A DNA stretch of 64,000 nt from Streptomyces abyssomicinicus (GCF_008974245.1 NZ_BBZI01000012.1:364346-428345), one strand, 5' to 3'; counted from the stretch's first letter, positions 43,407 through 52,269 are shown. Numbers and translations are program-made. The notes: a model not told the origin generated them from the sequence alone.

Positions 43407-44548
43407 GCATCCACGAGGAACTGCCCGCGACCGCCCGTCCGCCCACGCCCGTCACCGCGCCCGCGCGGCCGGGCGTCGACGGCGGCCCGTTCCCGCCCGC
43501 GCCGCCGCGCCCCCCGGGGCAGCCGCTGCCGCCCGCGCTGCCGGGCCTGCCTGAGCCGCCGGGCGTGCCCGCGCCGCCGGATCTGCCCGCGCCGCCGGAT
43601 CTGCCCGCGCCGCCGGATCTGCCCGCGCCGCCGGGCCGGCTTGAGCCGCGGGACCGGTGCCGGCCCCCGGCCCTGCCCGAGCAGCGGAGCCTCCCGCACC
43701 GCGGCGACCCGCCCCTGCGCTTCGTGGCCCTCGGCGACTCCCTCACCGAGGGCGTGGGCGACCCGGTCGGCCGGGGCCGGCGCGGCTGGGCCGCACTGCT
43801 GGCCGAGGCCCTCGGCGACCGGACGGAGTTCGCCAACCTGGCCGTCAGCGGCGCGCTCACCCTCGACGTGGCCGAACGGCAACTGCCGGCCGCCCTGGAC
43901 CTCGGCCCCGACCTGGTCTCCGTCCTGGTGGGGGTCAACGACACCCTGCGCGGCTCCTTCGACCTCCACGCCGTCGCCCGCCGCCTGGACACCGTCTACG
44001 CGGCCGTCACCGCCCGGCGGGCCGTCCTGCTCACCGCCTGCCTGCCCGACCCCGGGGCGATGCTGCGGCTGCCGCGCGCCCTGGCGGCCCCGCTGGCCCG
44101 GCGCCAGCGGGGCGTCAACGAGGTGGTGCACGTCCTGTCCCGGCGCTACGGCGCGCTGCACCTGCACGCCGCCGACGGGGAGTGGACGACGGACCCGGCG
44201 ATGTGGAGCGTGGACCGGCTGCACCCGGGCGAACGCGGCCACCGGACGCTGGCCCGCGCGTTCCACGGCCTGCTGGCCGACGCGGGCCTCGCCACCGGCT
44301 CGCCGCCCGGGACCGAGCCCCGGTCCCCGCAGCCGGCGCGCGGCGCCGGAGCGTGGTGGATGGCGACCCGGGGCACCGCATGGCTGGCGCGCCGCAGCGT
44401 GGATCTGCTGCCCCAGCTGCTGCGGCTGGCCGCCGCCGAGGCCGGGCACCGGACGCCGGGCTCCACCGCACGCCTGGACCTGGAGGCCTCCCGCGCCGTC
44501 ACCTCGGCGCTCGCGGGCGTCACCCCACCGTCCGCACCGTGTCCGTGA
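43403..44548 (+). CDS. SGNH/GDSL hydrolase with proline-rich N-terminal region
   Basis: A 381-residue protein. Residues 1-100 are Pro-rich, including three PAPPDL repeats. The SGNH domain has block I GDSLTEGVGD with Ser113, the block III VGVNDTL motif and the catalytic Asp271/His274 in SVDRLHPGERG. It has no obvious signal peptide. The C-terminal 90 residues are helical and extra to the usual domain. SGNH enzymes remove acyl or acetyl groups from lipids or sugars. Coupling to two glycosyltransferases suggests a glycoconjugate ester as substrate (inference). Confidence 0.88.
   Translation: MSIHEELPATARPPTPVTAPARPGVDGGPFPPAPPRPPGQPLPPALPGLPEPPGVPAPPDLPAPPDLPAPPDLPAPPGRLEPRDRCRPPALPEQRSLPHRGDPPLRFVALGDSLTEGVGDPVGRGRRGWAALLAEALGDRTEFANLAVSGALTLDVAERQLPAALDLGPDLVSVLVGVNDTLRGSFDLHAVARRLDTVYAAVTARRAVLLTACLPDPGAMLRLPRALAAPLARRQRGVNEVVHVLSRRYGALHLHAADGEWTTDPAMWSVDRLHPGERGHRTLARAFHGLLADAGLATGSPPGTEPRSPQPARGAGAWWMATRGTAWLARRSVDLLPQLLRLAAAEAGHRTPGSTARLDLEASRAVTSALAGVTPPSAPCP
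43568..43635. repeat. 18-bp tandem repeat encoding PAPPDL
   Basis: Three exact copies of CCCGCGCCGCCGGATCTG plus a partial fourth, in frame in the SGNH hydrolase gene. Confidence 0.95.
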
Positions 44549-44607
44549 CGGCCGTCGCATACGCGCCGTTTCGACCGGTGTCACCCCGAGGACCTACTCT
44601 GTGCACC

Positions 44608-46137
44608 GTGACATCGCCCGTGACGACCCCCGTCGAACTGCCGCACCCCGGTTCCGCGCTGCCGCGCCTGGCCGTGGGCCCGGCCGCCGACGAGGGCCTG
44701 GCCCGGCGTCTGCGCGCCCTCGCCTGCACCGCCCCGCTGCACGACCTGGACGCGCGCAAGGTCAACCTCTCGGGCGAGTTCACGGTCTACGGCATGGCCG
44801 AGGTGGCGCTCGCCGCCATCGACCTGGTCACCCTCACCATGGACTTCGACACCGGCGCCGACCACGAGCAGATCGTCGCCCGCCTCACCCCCCGCGTCGC
44901 AGCCCAGGCACCCCGCCGTCCCACCACCGAACACGAGCGGGTGGCCCGCTGGGTGCTGGAGAGCCTGATCAACGTCGGCAGCGTGGACCGCGGCTTCCGT
45001 GCCGTCTACGGCACCTTCACCGCCGACGGCGTCTACGTGCGCCGTGACTACGACTTCAAGCTGATCGAGGAGGTGCCCGGCCCCGGCGGGGGCGTGTACC
45101 TGCGCACCACCGACGAGGCGGTCAACGTCCTCGTCGGCGCCCTCGACACCGACGTCACCAGCGCCCAGATCGCCGCCGAGGTCAAGCTCGAGGTGCTGAT
45201 CAACCGCGGTCGCCTCGCCGACGCCCAGCTCGCCGCCGAGCAGGCCCGCTACCGCACCGTCCAGTACTCCGAGACCCTGCGCCGTGCCCTGGAGGCCACC
45301 CGGCGCAACGTCCGCGCCGTGGACTGGCTGAACACCGTGCCCGACATGATCGCCGAGGCGCTGGACCACGTCGCCGACCGCTACCGGCACGAGAACGCGA
45401 TCCTCACCAACATCCGCAAGGCGCGCGACGAGTCCGAGGACCCCGGGCAGAAGCGCCGGGCCGCCGAGCTGGTGGACATCGTCAAGGACTGCATCCGCCG
45501 CCACACCCAGCTCCAGTCCCGGCTGCTGGAGGCCGGCCCGCTGTTCCGCGCCGAGCAGGACCGCCAGGCCTTCGCCGCCCCCGCCCGCACCGCCGGCACC
45601 GACCTCTACGGCCAGCTCCTCGCGCCCGTCCTGCCGCTGCCGGTCGAACGGTCGATCCGGGTCACCGACGCCTTCTTCGCGCACGGCACCGGCCTGCGCA
45701 CCCCCGGCTCGGTCCGCCTCGGCGACCTGGTCGACCTGCTGCTGACCCCGCCGGCCGAGCGGGAGCACCTGGGCGCCGAGATGCCCGAGCCCGACCTGAT
45801 CGCCACCCCGGACGACAGCCGGTTCAGCGAGGAGCAGCTGGGCGCCGCCACCGAGCTGCTCGACCTGCCGCCCGACGCTCCCCGCCGCCTCTCCGGTCTG
45901 CTCGCCGACGCCCGGCGCCGGGACCCCGACCTGCCCTACCTGGTCGCCCTGCTCGCGATCCACGCCGCCAGCCCGCCGGTCGGCACGGCCTACCGGCAGG
46001 GCGAGCCACGCCTGCTGTTCGCGGTGGACGACGGCACCGAACTGGACGACCCCGAGTTCGGCGGCGCCGACCTGATAGTGGGCACCGCCCTGCTGGACGC
46101 GGCGGGCATGGCGGCCGACCGGCTCGAGTCCGCCTGA
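44608..46137 (+). CDS. MukF/JetA-like (kleisin-type) subunit of an SMC-like operon, putative
   Basis: A 509-residue soluble, mostly helical protein of unknown family. It has an N-terminal helical/winged region with VNLSGEFTVYGMAEVALAAIDLVTLTMDF. A basic middle follows (EQARYRTVQYSETLRRALEATRRNVRAVDWLNTVPDMIAEALDHVADRYRHENAILTNIRKARDES), a long helical stretch like the central helical domain of MukF-type kleisins. The last part is a C-terminal acidic domain. Assignment rests on size, helical layout and position before a winged-helix protein and an SMC-like ATPase. GTG 44608 is chosen (GAGGA upstream); GTG 44620 is possible. The kleisin call is inference. Confidence 0.65.
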   Translation: MTSPVTTPVELPHPGSALPRLAVGPAADEGLARRLRALACTAPLHDLDARKVNLSGEFTVYGMAEVALAAIDLVTLTMDFDTGADHEQIVARLTPRVAAQAPRRPTTEHERVARWVLESLINVGSVDRGFRAVYGTFTADGVYVRRDYDFKLIEEVPGPGGGVYLRTTDEAVNVLVGALDTDVTSAQIAAEVKLEVLINRGRLADAQLAAEQARYRTVQYSETLRRALEATRRNVRAVDWLNTVPDMIAEALDHVADRYRHENAILTNIRKARDESEDPGQKRRAAELVDIVKDCIRRHTQLQSRLLEAGPLFRAEQDRQAFAAPARTAGTDLYGQLLAPVLPLPVERSIRVTDAFFAHGTGLRTPGSVRLGDLVDLLLTPPAEREHLGAEMPEPDLIATPDDSRFSEEQLGAATELLDLPPDAPRRLSGLLADARRRDPDLPYLVALLAIHAASPPVGTAYRQGEPRLLFAVDDGTELDDPEFGGADLIVGTALLDAAGMAADRLESA

Positions 46138-46202
46138 CCGCTTGACCGCTTGACCGGCTGACCGCACGCGCCGCAGTCCGCCCGCGCACCCAGCCTTCCC
46201 GT

Positions 46203-46230
46203 ACCTGTACGACCGCACCTGTACGACCGC
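46203..46230. repeat. 14-bp direct repeat before the MukE-like gene
   Basis: ACCTGTACGACCGC occurs twice in tandem in the 110-bp spacer between the first two genes of the SMC-like operon, just upstream of the ribosome-binding site. Confidence 0.9.
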
Positions 46231-46247
46231 ACCGAGGAGCACCAGCA

Positions 46248-47135
46248 GTGACCGAGTCCGCCGAGTGGAGCGACCCCGCGGCGACCGCCCCCCTGGGCGC
46301 CGCGGCGGCGCCCGCCGTGTCGCCCGCGGACACGTCCGACGCCGCCCGCCTCGTCGCCTTCGGGCTCCAGCCCAAGCTGCAGCCCGCCCGCGACCAGGAG
46401 TACGCCGACCTGCTGCGCCGCTACCGCGAGGACCCGCCGTTCGCCCGCCTCGCCGACGCCGTCGCCACCGGGCTCGGGCTGATCGTGCTGGAGGTGTCCC
46501 CGCGCGCCGGCATGGCGGTGACCGCCGCCGAGGGCTCCGTCTTCGCCGTCCGGATGGGCGACTACGCCCGCCGCGCCTCCTCCGACACGGCCGACCGGTT
46601 CCTGCACGGCCTGGCCCACCTGGCCGTCGCGGCGCTCGCCTTCCCGCGCCCGGAGGACCTCGCCGACGACGGCTACATCGGGCGGCTGACCGTCAACGGC
46701 GTCGACGCCTTCGTCCGCCAGGCGTGCCGGCGCCTGGAGCAGCGTGCCGAGGAGCAGGGCGAGAACACCGACCCGGCCAGCGACGCCCCCGGACTCGAGG
46801 CGGCCTGGCGGATCTGGTCCCGGCGCAGCGCCACCGGCGCCACCAAGGACTCCCGCCGTCTGGCCGGCTCCACCACCGGCATCGTCGCCAAGGCGGTCGC
46901 CTTCCTCGCCGACTCCGGCTTCCTCCAGCGCACCGGCGACGACGGGGGCGGCACCTACCGCACCACCGCCCGCTACCAGCTCCAGGTCCGTGACATGGCG
47001 AGCAGCGCCGCCATGGGCGAGCTGCTGGAGCTGGGCGTCGTCCCGGTCTCCGACGGCACCGCCACCCTGCTGCCACCGGACGAGACCGACGACCTCGACC
47101 TGGTCGCCGACGCGGGACTGCCGTTCCACTCCTGA
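46248..47135 (+). CDS. MukE/JetB-like winged-helix subunit of the SMC-like operon, putative
   Basis: A 295-residue protein. A low-complexity Ala-rich leader (residues 1-35) is followed by two apparent winged-helix units: QEYADLLRRYREDPPFARLADAVATGLGLIVLEVSPRAGMAVT, and TGIVAKAVAFLADSGFLQRTGDDGGGTYRTTARYQLQVRDMA near the C-terminus. The order helical A - winged-helix B - SMC ATPase C matches MukF-MukE-MukB and JetA-JetB-JetC. The GTG has GAGGAG 9 bases upstream. The MukE identity is inferred from context and fold-like pattern, not from a diagnostic motif. Confidence 0.65.
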   Translation: MTESAEWSDPAATAPLGAAAAPAVSPADTSDAARLVAFGLQPKLQPARDQEYADLLRRYREDPPFARLADAVATGLGLIVLEVSPRAGMAVTAAEGSVFAVRMGDYARRASSDTADRFLHGLAHLAVAALAFPRPEDLADDGYIGRLTVNGVDAFVRQACRRLEQRAEEQGENTDPASDAPGLEAAWRIWSRRSATGATKDSRRLAGSTTGIVAKAVAFLADSGFLQRTGDDGGGTYRTTARYQLQVRDMASSAAMGELLELGVVPVSDGTATLLPPDETDDLDLVADAGLPFHS

Positions 47136-47161
47136 CCGCGCCGCCCGCGGCCGGCCCCCAC

Positions 47162-47230
47162 CGCCCGACGCCCCGACGTCCCACGCCCGACGTCCCACCG
47201 CCCGACGACCCACCGCTCGACGCCCGCACT
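47162..47230. repeat. About 15-bp short repeats before the SMC-like gene
   Basis: Four to five variants of GCCCGACGTCCCACC stand in tandem in the 133-bp spacer between the MukE-like and SMC-like genes. Confidence 0.8.
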
Positions 47231-47268
47231 GCCCGCACCGGCGCACGGAAGACTGACGAGAGCCCCCC

Positions 47269-50200
47269 ATGTACGAGCTGTCCCGGATCCGCCTCTACTC
47301 CATCGGACCGGCCGGCGCGCGGTACGCCGACACCGTGCTGGACCTGCGGGGCGTGGGCGATCCCGTGCCCGACCCCGCGCCCGCGCAGGCCGAGTTCTTC
47401 CAGGACGAGCCCTCCGGCCCGCCGCGCCGCCCGGCCCCCGCGGGCGTGCTCTTCCTGGAGAACGGCGGCGGCAAGTCCGTCCTGCTCAAGCTGATCTTCT
47501 CGGTGATGCTGCCGGGTCACCGCAACACGCTCGGAGGCGCCAGCTCCGGCGTGCTGCGCAAGTTCCTGCTCGCCGAGGACTGCGGCCACGTCGCCCTGGA
47601 ATGGCAGCACACCCGCACCGGGGAACTGGTCGTCGTCGGCAAGGTCAGCGAGTGGCGGGGCCGTCAGGTCTCCAGCGACCCGAGGAAGTTCGCCGAGGCC
47701 TGGTACTCCTTCCGGCCCGGCCCCGGCCTGAACCTGGACAGCCTGCCGGTGGCGGAGTCCACCGCGATGCGCCCGGCCGCCGAGGGAGCCTCCGGCGCCC
47801 GTGGCCGCCGCCGCACCATGAAGGGTTTCCGGGACGCCCTCACCGAGGCGGGCAAGTTCTACCCGCACCTGGAGGCGCACTGGGAGGAGATCCACGAGCG
47901 CTGGACCGAGCACCTCGGCGAACTCGGCCTCGATCCCGAACTCTTCCGCTACCAGCGGGAGATGAACGCCGACGAGGGCGAGGCGGCCGGCCTCTTCGCG
48001 GTGAAGAAGGACTCCGACTTCACCGACCTGCTGCTGCGCGCGGTCACCGACACCCGCGACACCGACGGACTCGCCGACCTGGTCGCCGGGTTCGGCAACA
48101 AACTCGGCCGCCGCGCCGAACTCATCGCCGAACGCGACTTCACGGCGGGCTCGCTGGACCTGCTCCAGCGCATCGTCGACGCCACCGACGCCCGGGCCCG
48201 CGCCCGCGAGATCCACACCGGCGCCGAGCGGCGCACCCGCGCCCTCGCCCGGCGGCTCTCCGCGCGCGGCGGCCGCGAACGCGCCCGCGCCGCCGACCTG
48301 GCCCAGCGGGTCACCACCGCCGCCCACGCGGTCACCGAGGCCGAGCGGGCGCGCTCCCGCAACGCCCTGGTCGCCGCCGAACTCGCCTACCGCCACGCCT
48401 CGCTGGCGCTCGCGGCGGCCGAGAAGTCGGCCGCCGCGCAGAAGCGTGAGCTGGCCGACGCCCGCACCCTGCACGCCGCCTGGCAGGCGGCCGAGTCGGT
48501 CCTGCGCCACCGCGCCGCCGCCGACCGCTCCGCCCGGGTCGCCGCCGCCATCCGGGAGGCCGAACGGGACGCCGCCCCCGCGCTGGCAGCCCGCGCCCGG
48601 GCCGCGGGCGACCTGGTCCGCGCGCTGCACTCCGAGGCCGAGCGCGCCGAGAGCCTCGCCAACGAGCAGGAGGAGCGCTCCGGCGCCCTCCAGGAACTCG
48701 GCGAGACCGCCTACCGCGACGGCACCTCCGCCGCCACCGAGGCCCAGCGGGCCCGCAGCGAGGCCGGACACCTGCGCCAGCGGCTCGCCGAGGTCGAGCG
48801 GGAGACCGCCGAGGCGGTCGGCGCCGGATGGATCGACGACAGCTCCCCCGACGCCGACCCGGCGAAGGCCGCGCTGGCCGCCGGTGAAGCCGCGAAGAGC
48901 ACCGTCGCCGCCTTCGAGGAGGCCCGCGAGACCGCCCGCCGCACCGCCGAGCGGGCCCGCGAGGCCGCCACCACCGAGTCGCGTGCCGAGCTGACCGCCG
49001 CCCGCGCCGCCGACGCCGCCATCGCCGCCCGCCGGGCCCACGAGGGCGAACGGCGCACCGCGGAGACCCTGGCCGCCGAGGAACGGCTAACCGAACTGCT
49101 CGGTCTCCCCGCCGCCCGCTCCGGCGGCCCGGCGGTCCCCGGGCCGCGCCAGGGCGAGGCCGGCGCGACGGGCGAGGGCGCACCGGCCGACGGGGGCGCC
49201 GGCGGAGGTGGCGACGGGGGCGTGCCCACCACGTCACGCCCCGGCGGGTCCACGGCCACGGCCGCGGCCGCCTACGGCCGGCCGGCCGGGAGCACCGCCA
49301 CCGTGCCGTCCGCCGGCCGGACGCTCACCGACGGCCGCCTCACCGCGGAACAGCTCGACCTCTTCGCCGACGACCTGCGCGGCATGCTCGACGACGCGGT
49401 CGCCTCCGCCGAGCGTCAGCTCTTCGACCTGCGCACCGCGGCCGCCGACGACGCCCGCATCCTGGGCGCACTCGGCGACGGCGGCCTGCTGCCACCGGGC
49501 CCCGACGTGCTCGCCACCGTCGAGTTCCTCGGCGAGCAGGGCATCCCGGCGCTGCCCGGGTGGCGCTACCTCGCCCAGGCCGTGGACCCGGCCGACCACG
49601 CCCGTGTCCTCGCCGCCCGGCCCGAACTGGTCGACGGCGTGATCATCACCGACCCCCACTCGCACGCCCGGGCCCGCGAGGCGCTGGCCGAGGCCGCCCT
49701 GCTGCCCCGCTCCACCGTCGCCGTGGGCACCGCCGCCGCGCTCCTCGCGCCGGCCCCCGACCCCGCGTCGGACGACCGGGCCGTCTTCCTGGTGCCGCCG
49801 AACCCGGCCATGCACGACGAACACGCCGCCGACGAGGAACGCCAGGCACTGCGCGCCCGCGCCATGCGCCGGGACGAGGACATCCGGGCGCTCGCCGCCC
49901 GCCTCACCAAGGACCGCGAACTCGCCTCCCGCCTCGCCTCCTGGCGCCACGGCTGCCCCGCCGGACGGCTCGCCGAGCTGGCCTTGGCGGCCGAGGCCGC
50001 CGCGGCCTTCGCCGAGGAGTCCGAGGCCGAGCTCTCCGAGGCCCGCACGGTCCGCGCCGAGGCCGAGGAGACCGCGGCCGAGACCGCCCGGATCCGCGAC
50101 GAACGCCAGGACGCCGCCCAGCGCGCCCGCCGCGCCGCCGACGCCCTGGCCGGCCTCGCCTCCCGGCTGCGCGAACGCGCCGGATGGCAGGCACGGCTGC

Positions 50201-52053
50201 GCGAACTCGCCGAGGAGGCGGCCGAGTCGGAGGCCCGCGCCCAGGAGTGCCTGGACCGCGCCCACGCCGCGGACGAGGACCGCCGCGCCGTCCAGCGGGG
50301 CGCCGACGACGCCCGGCGCACCGCCCGCGCCCTGCGCGCGGAGCGTGCCGAGATCGCCGGAGCCCCCGAGGACGCGGAGGCGGCCGCCGAGCCCGCGGGC
50401 GACGCGCCGGCCGCCTCGCTGCCCGCCCTCCGCGAGGCCTACCGCGCGGCCTCCCAGCTCTACGAGAAGGTGGGCGTCGGCGCCGACCTGCGCGCCGAAC
50501 AGGCCCGGGCGGAGAGTGACGAGAGCGCCGCGCGCGCCGAACTCGACCGCCTCAGCAACAAGGTCCGCACCCGCGCGGAGCAGCTGCTGTCCTCCCCGGA
50601 CGGTGCCGACGGCCCGTCCCGGCAGGCCGCCGCCGCCCGCGCCGAGGAACTCGTGCAGGTCCTCGAGGCCCGGATGTCCCAGGCCAGCGAGCAGCTCGGC
50701 CGCCTGCGCGGCGACGCCGAACGGCTGGCGCCCGAGGAGGGCGGGCACCACACCGAACTCCCCGAGGACCTGCTCCCGCGCGACGCCGGGCACGCCCAGA
50801 CGCTGCTGCGCGCCGCCACGACCGAACTGGCCGCCCACACCGAGGCGTTGCGCGAGGCCCGGGAGGCCCACGCGGCCCTCCTCGAGAACCACCACGCCGC
50901 CGAGGACGCCGCCGCAGGGTTCGACGAGACCGCCGCACTCCTGCGTGACCTGCTGCGCGACCAGTCGGCCGACGAGGACGAGGAGGAGCCGGAGCCCTAC
51001 CCGGGAGACCTCGCCGAGGCCCGCCGGGCGGCCGCCGAGGCCCGCCGCTCGCTGCGCGGTTGCGCGGCCGACCTCTCGGCCGCCGAGGCAGCCGTGCGCG
51101 AGGCGAGCGACATCCTCGTCCGGCACGCCAACTCGGTGCGCTACGAGCAGGTCCGGACCCCCGCCCGGCAGCAGATCCGCGAACTGCCCGCCGCTGCCCT
51201 GCCGGACCACGCACGCGCCTGGGCCGAGGCGTTCGCCCCGCGGCTGCGCGTCCTCACCGACGAGCTGGAGCAGCTCGAACGCAACCGCGACTCGATCGTG
51301 GACCGGCTGCGCGGCCTGGTGGAGACCTCGCTCGCCACCCTCCGCTCCGCCCAGCGGCTCTCCCGGCTGCCCGAGGGCCTCGGCGAATGGTCCGGCCAGG
51401 AGTTCCTGCGCATCCGCTTCGAGGAGCCCGACCAGGCGACCCTGACCGAACGGCTCGGCGAAGTCGTCGACGAGGCGACCCGGTCCGCCCTGAAGAAGAA
51501 CTCCGACCTGCGCCGCGACGGCATGTCACTGCTGCTGCGCGGTGTGGCGGCGGCACTCCACCCCAAGGGGGTGGCCGTGGAGATCCTCAAGCCGGACGCG
51601 GTGCTCCGAGCCGAGCGGGTCCCCGTCGGGCAGATGGGCGACGTCTTCTCGGGCGGGCAGCTGCTCACCGCGGCCATCGCGCTGTACTGCACCATGGCCG
51701 CCCTGCGCTCCAACGACCGTGGCCGTGACAAGCACCGGCACGCCGGAACACTGTTCCTCGACAACCCCATCGGCCGCGCCAACGCCACCTACCTGCTGGA
51801 ACTCCAGCGGGCCGTGGCCGACGCGCTGGGTGTCCAACTCCTCTACACCACCGGTCTGTTCGACACGACGGCGCTGGCGGAGTTCCCCTTGGTCATCCGG
51901 ATGCGCAACGACGCGGACCTGCGGGCGGGCCTGAAGTACATCAGCGTCGAGGAGCACCTGCGCCCCGGGCTGCCCCAGCAGGTCCAGGAAGGCGAGACGG
52001 TGCACAGCGAGATCACCGCGACCCGCATGTTCCGCCGGTCCTCCGCCACCTGA
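47269..52053 (+). CDS. MukB/JetC-like SMC-type ATPase
   Basis: A 1594-residue protein with a split ABC-ATPase head. Walker A LENGGGKS is at residues 63-70; signature FSGGQ is at 1460-1464; Walker B LFLDN has Asp1498, with Asn1499 where SMC proteins have Glu. Between the head halves lie two very long Ala/Arg/Glu coiled coils (about 285-605 and 855-1370). They are separated by a Gly/Ala/Pro-rich insert (about 617-684) and a globular hinge-sized domain (about 690-850, containing LPGWRYLAQAVDPADH). This is the layout of MukB/JetC-type SMC proteins. It is the last of three co-directional genes (44608-52053); no JetD follows. Head identity is firm; the exact subfamily is not. Confidence 0.85.
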   Translation: MYELSRIRLYSIGPAGARYADTVLDLRGVGDPVPDPAPAQAEFFQDEPSGPPRRPAPAGVLFLENGGGKSVLLKLIFSVMLPGHRNTLGGASSGVLRKFLLAEDCGHVALEWQHTRTGELVVVGKVSEWRGRQVSSDPRKFAEAWYSFRPGPGLNLDSLPVAESTAMRPAAEGASGARGRRRTMKGFRDALTEAGKFYPHLEAHWEEIHERWTEHLGELGLDPELFRYQREMNADEGEAAGLFAVKKDSDFTDLLLRAVTDTRDTDGLADLVAGFGNKLGRRAELIAERDFTAGSLDLLQRIVDATDARARAREIHTGAERRTRALARRLSARGGRERARAADLAQRVTTAAHAVTEAERARSRNALVAAELAYRHASLALAAAEKSAAAQKRELADARTLHAAWQAAESVLRHRAAADRSARVAAAIREAERDAAPALAARARAAGDLVRALHSEAERAESLANEQEERSGALQELGETAYRDGTSAATEAQRARSEAGHLRQRLAEVERETAEAVGAGWIDDSSPDADPAKAALAAGEAAKSTVAAFEEARETARRTAERAREAATTESRAELTAARAADAAIAARRAHEGERRTAETLAAEERLTELLGLPAARSGGPAVPGPRQGEAGATGEGAPADGGAGGGGDGGVPTTSRPGGSTATAAAAYGRPAGSTATVPSAGRTLTDGRLTAEQLDLFADDLRGMLDDAVASAERQLFDLRTAAADDARILGALGDGGLLPPGPDVLATVEFLGEQGIPALPGWRYLAQAVDPADHARVLAARPELVDGVIITDPHSHARAREALAEAALLPRSTVAVGTAAALLAPAPDPASDDRAVFLVPPNPAMHDEHAADEERQALRARAMRRDEDIRALAARLTKDRELASRLASWRHGCPAGRLAELALAAEAAAAFAEESEAELSEARTVRAEAEETAAETARIRDERQDAAQRARRAADALAGLASRLRERAGWQARLRELAEEAAESEARAQECLDRAHAADEDRRAVQRGADDARRTARALRAERAEIAGAPEDAEAAAEPAGDAPAASLPALREAYRAASQLYEKVGVGADLRAEQARAESDESAARAELDRLSNKVRTRAEQLLSSPDGADGPSRQAAAARAEELVQVLEARMSQASEQLGRLRGDAERLAPEEGGHHTELPEDLLPRDAGHAQTLLRAATTELAAHTEALREAREAHAALLENHHAAEDAAAGFDETAALLRDLLRDQSADEDEEEPEPYPGDLAEARRAAAEARRSLRGCAADLSAAEAAVREASDILVRHANSVRYEQVRTPARQQIRELPAAALPDHARAWAEAFAPRLRVLTDELEQLERNRDSIVDRLRGLVETSLATLRSAQRLSRLPEGLGEWSGQEFLRIRFEEPDQATLTERLGEVVDEATRSALKKNSDLRRDGMSLLLRGVAAALHPKGVAVEILKPDAVLRAERVPVGQMGDVFSGGQLLTAAIALYCTMAALRSNDRGRDKHRHAGTLFLDNPIGRANATYLLELQRAVADALGVQLLYTTGLFDTTALAEFPLVIRMRNDADLRAGLKYISVEEHLRPGLPQQVQEGETVHSEITATRMFRRSSAT

Positions 52054-52074
52054 CCCGTCGGACGGCCGAATCTC

Positions 52075-52250
52075 AAGGCGCCGGGCGGCCGAACCGCAAG
52101 GCGCTGGGCGTCGTTACCTGAAGGCGCCTGGGCGTCCGCACGTGCCGGCGCCGGGCCGTTCCGTCGTCACGGCGGGCGGCACGGCCGCCGGGCGGCACGG
52201 CCGCCGGGCGGAAAGGGCCCCTGGCGGAAAGGGCCCCTGGCGGAAAGGGC
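52075..52250. repeat. Cluster of three short tandem repeats after the SMC-like gene
   Basis: About 23-bp units beginning AAGGCGC(C/T)GGGCG at 52075, 52098 and 52121. GGGCGGCACGGCCGCC twice (52174-52205). GGCGGAAAGGGCCCCT two and a half times (52207-52250). Confidence 0.9.
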
Positions 52251-52269
52251 GAGGCGCGACGCCCCTCCG

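Noticed and set aside
49234..51210. 658-codon minus-strand open frame opposite the SMC-like gene
   Set aside because: Composition is an antisense copy of Ala/Arg/Glu coiled-coil codons; no start context or motif.
44608..52053. Calling the SMC-like operon a complete Wadjet plasmid-defence system
   Set aside because: JetD is absent and the surroundings are core genes, so defence function is not supported by this window alone.
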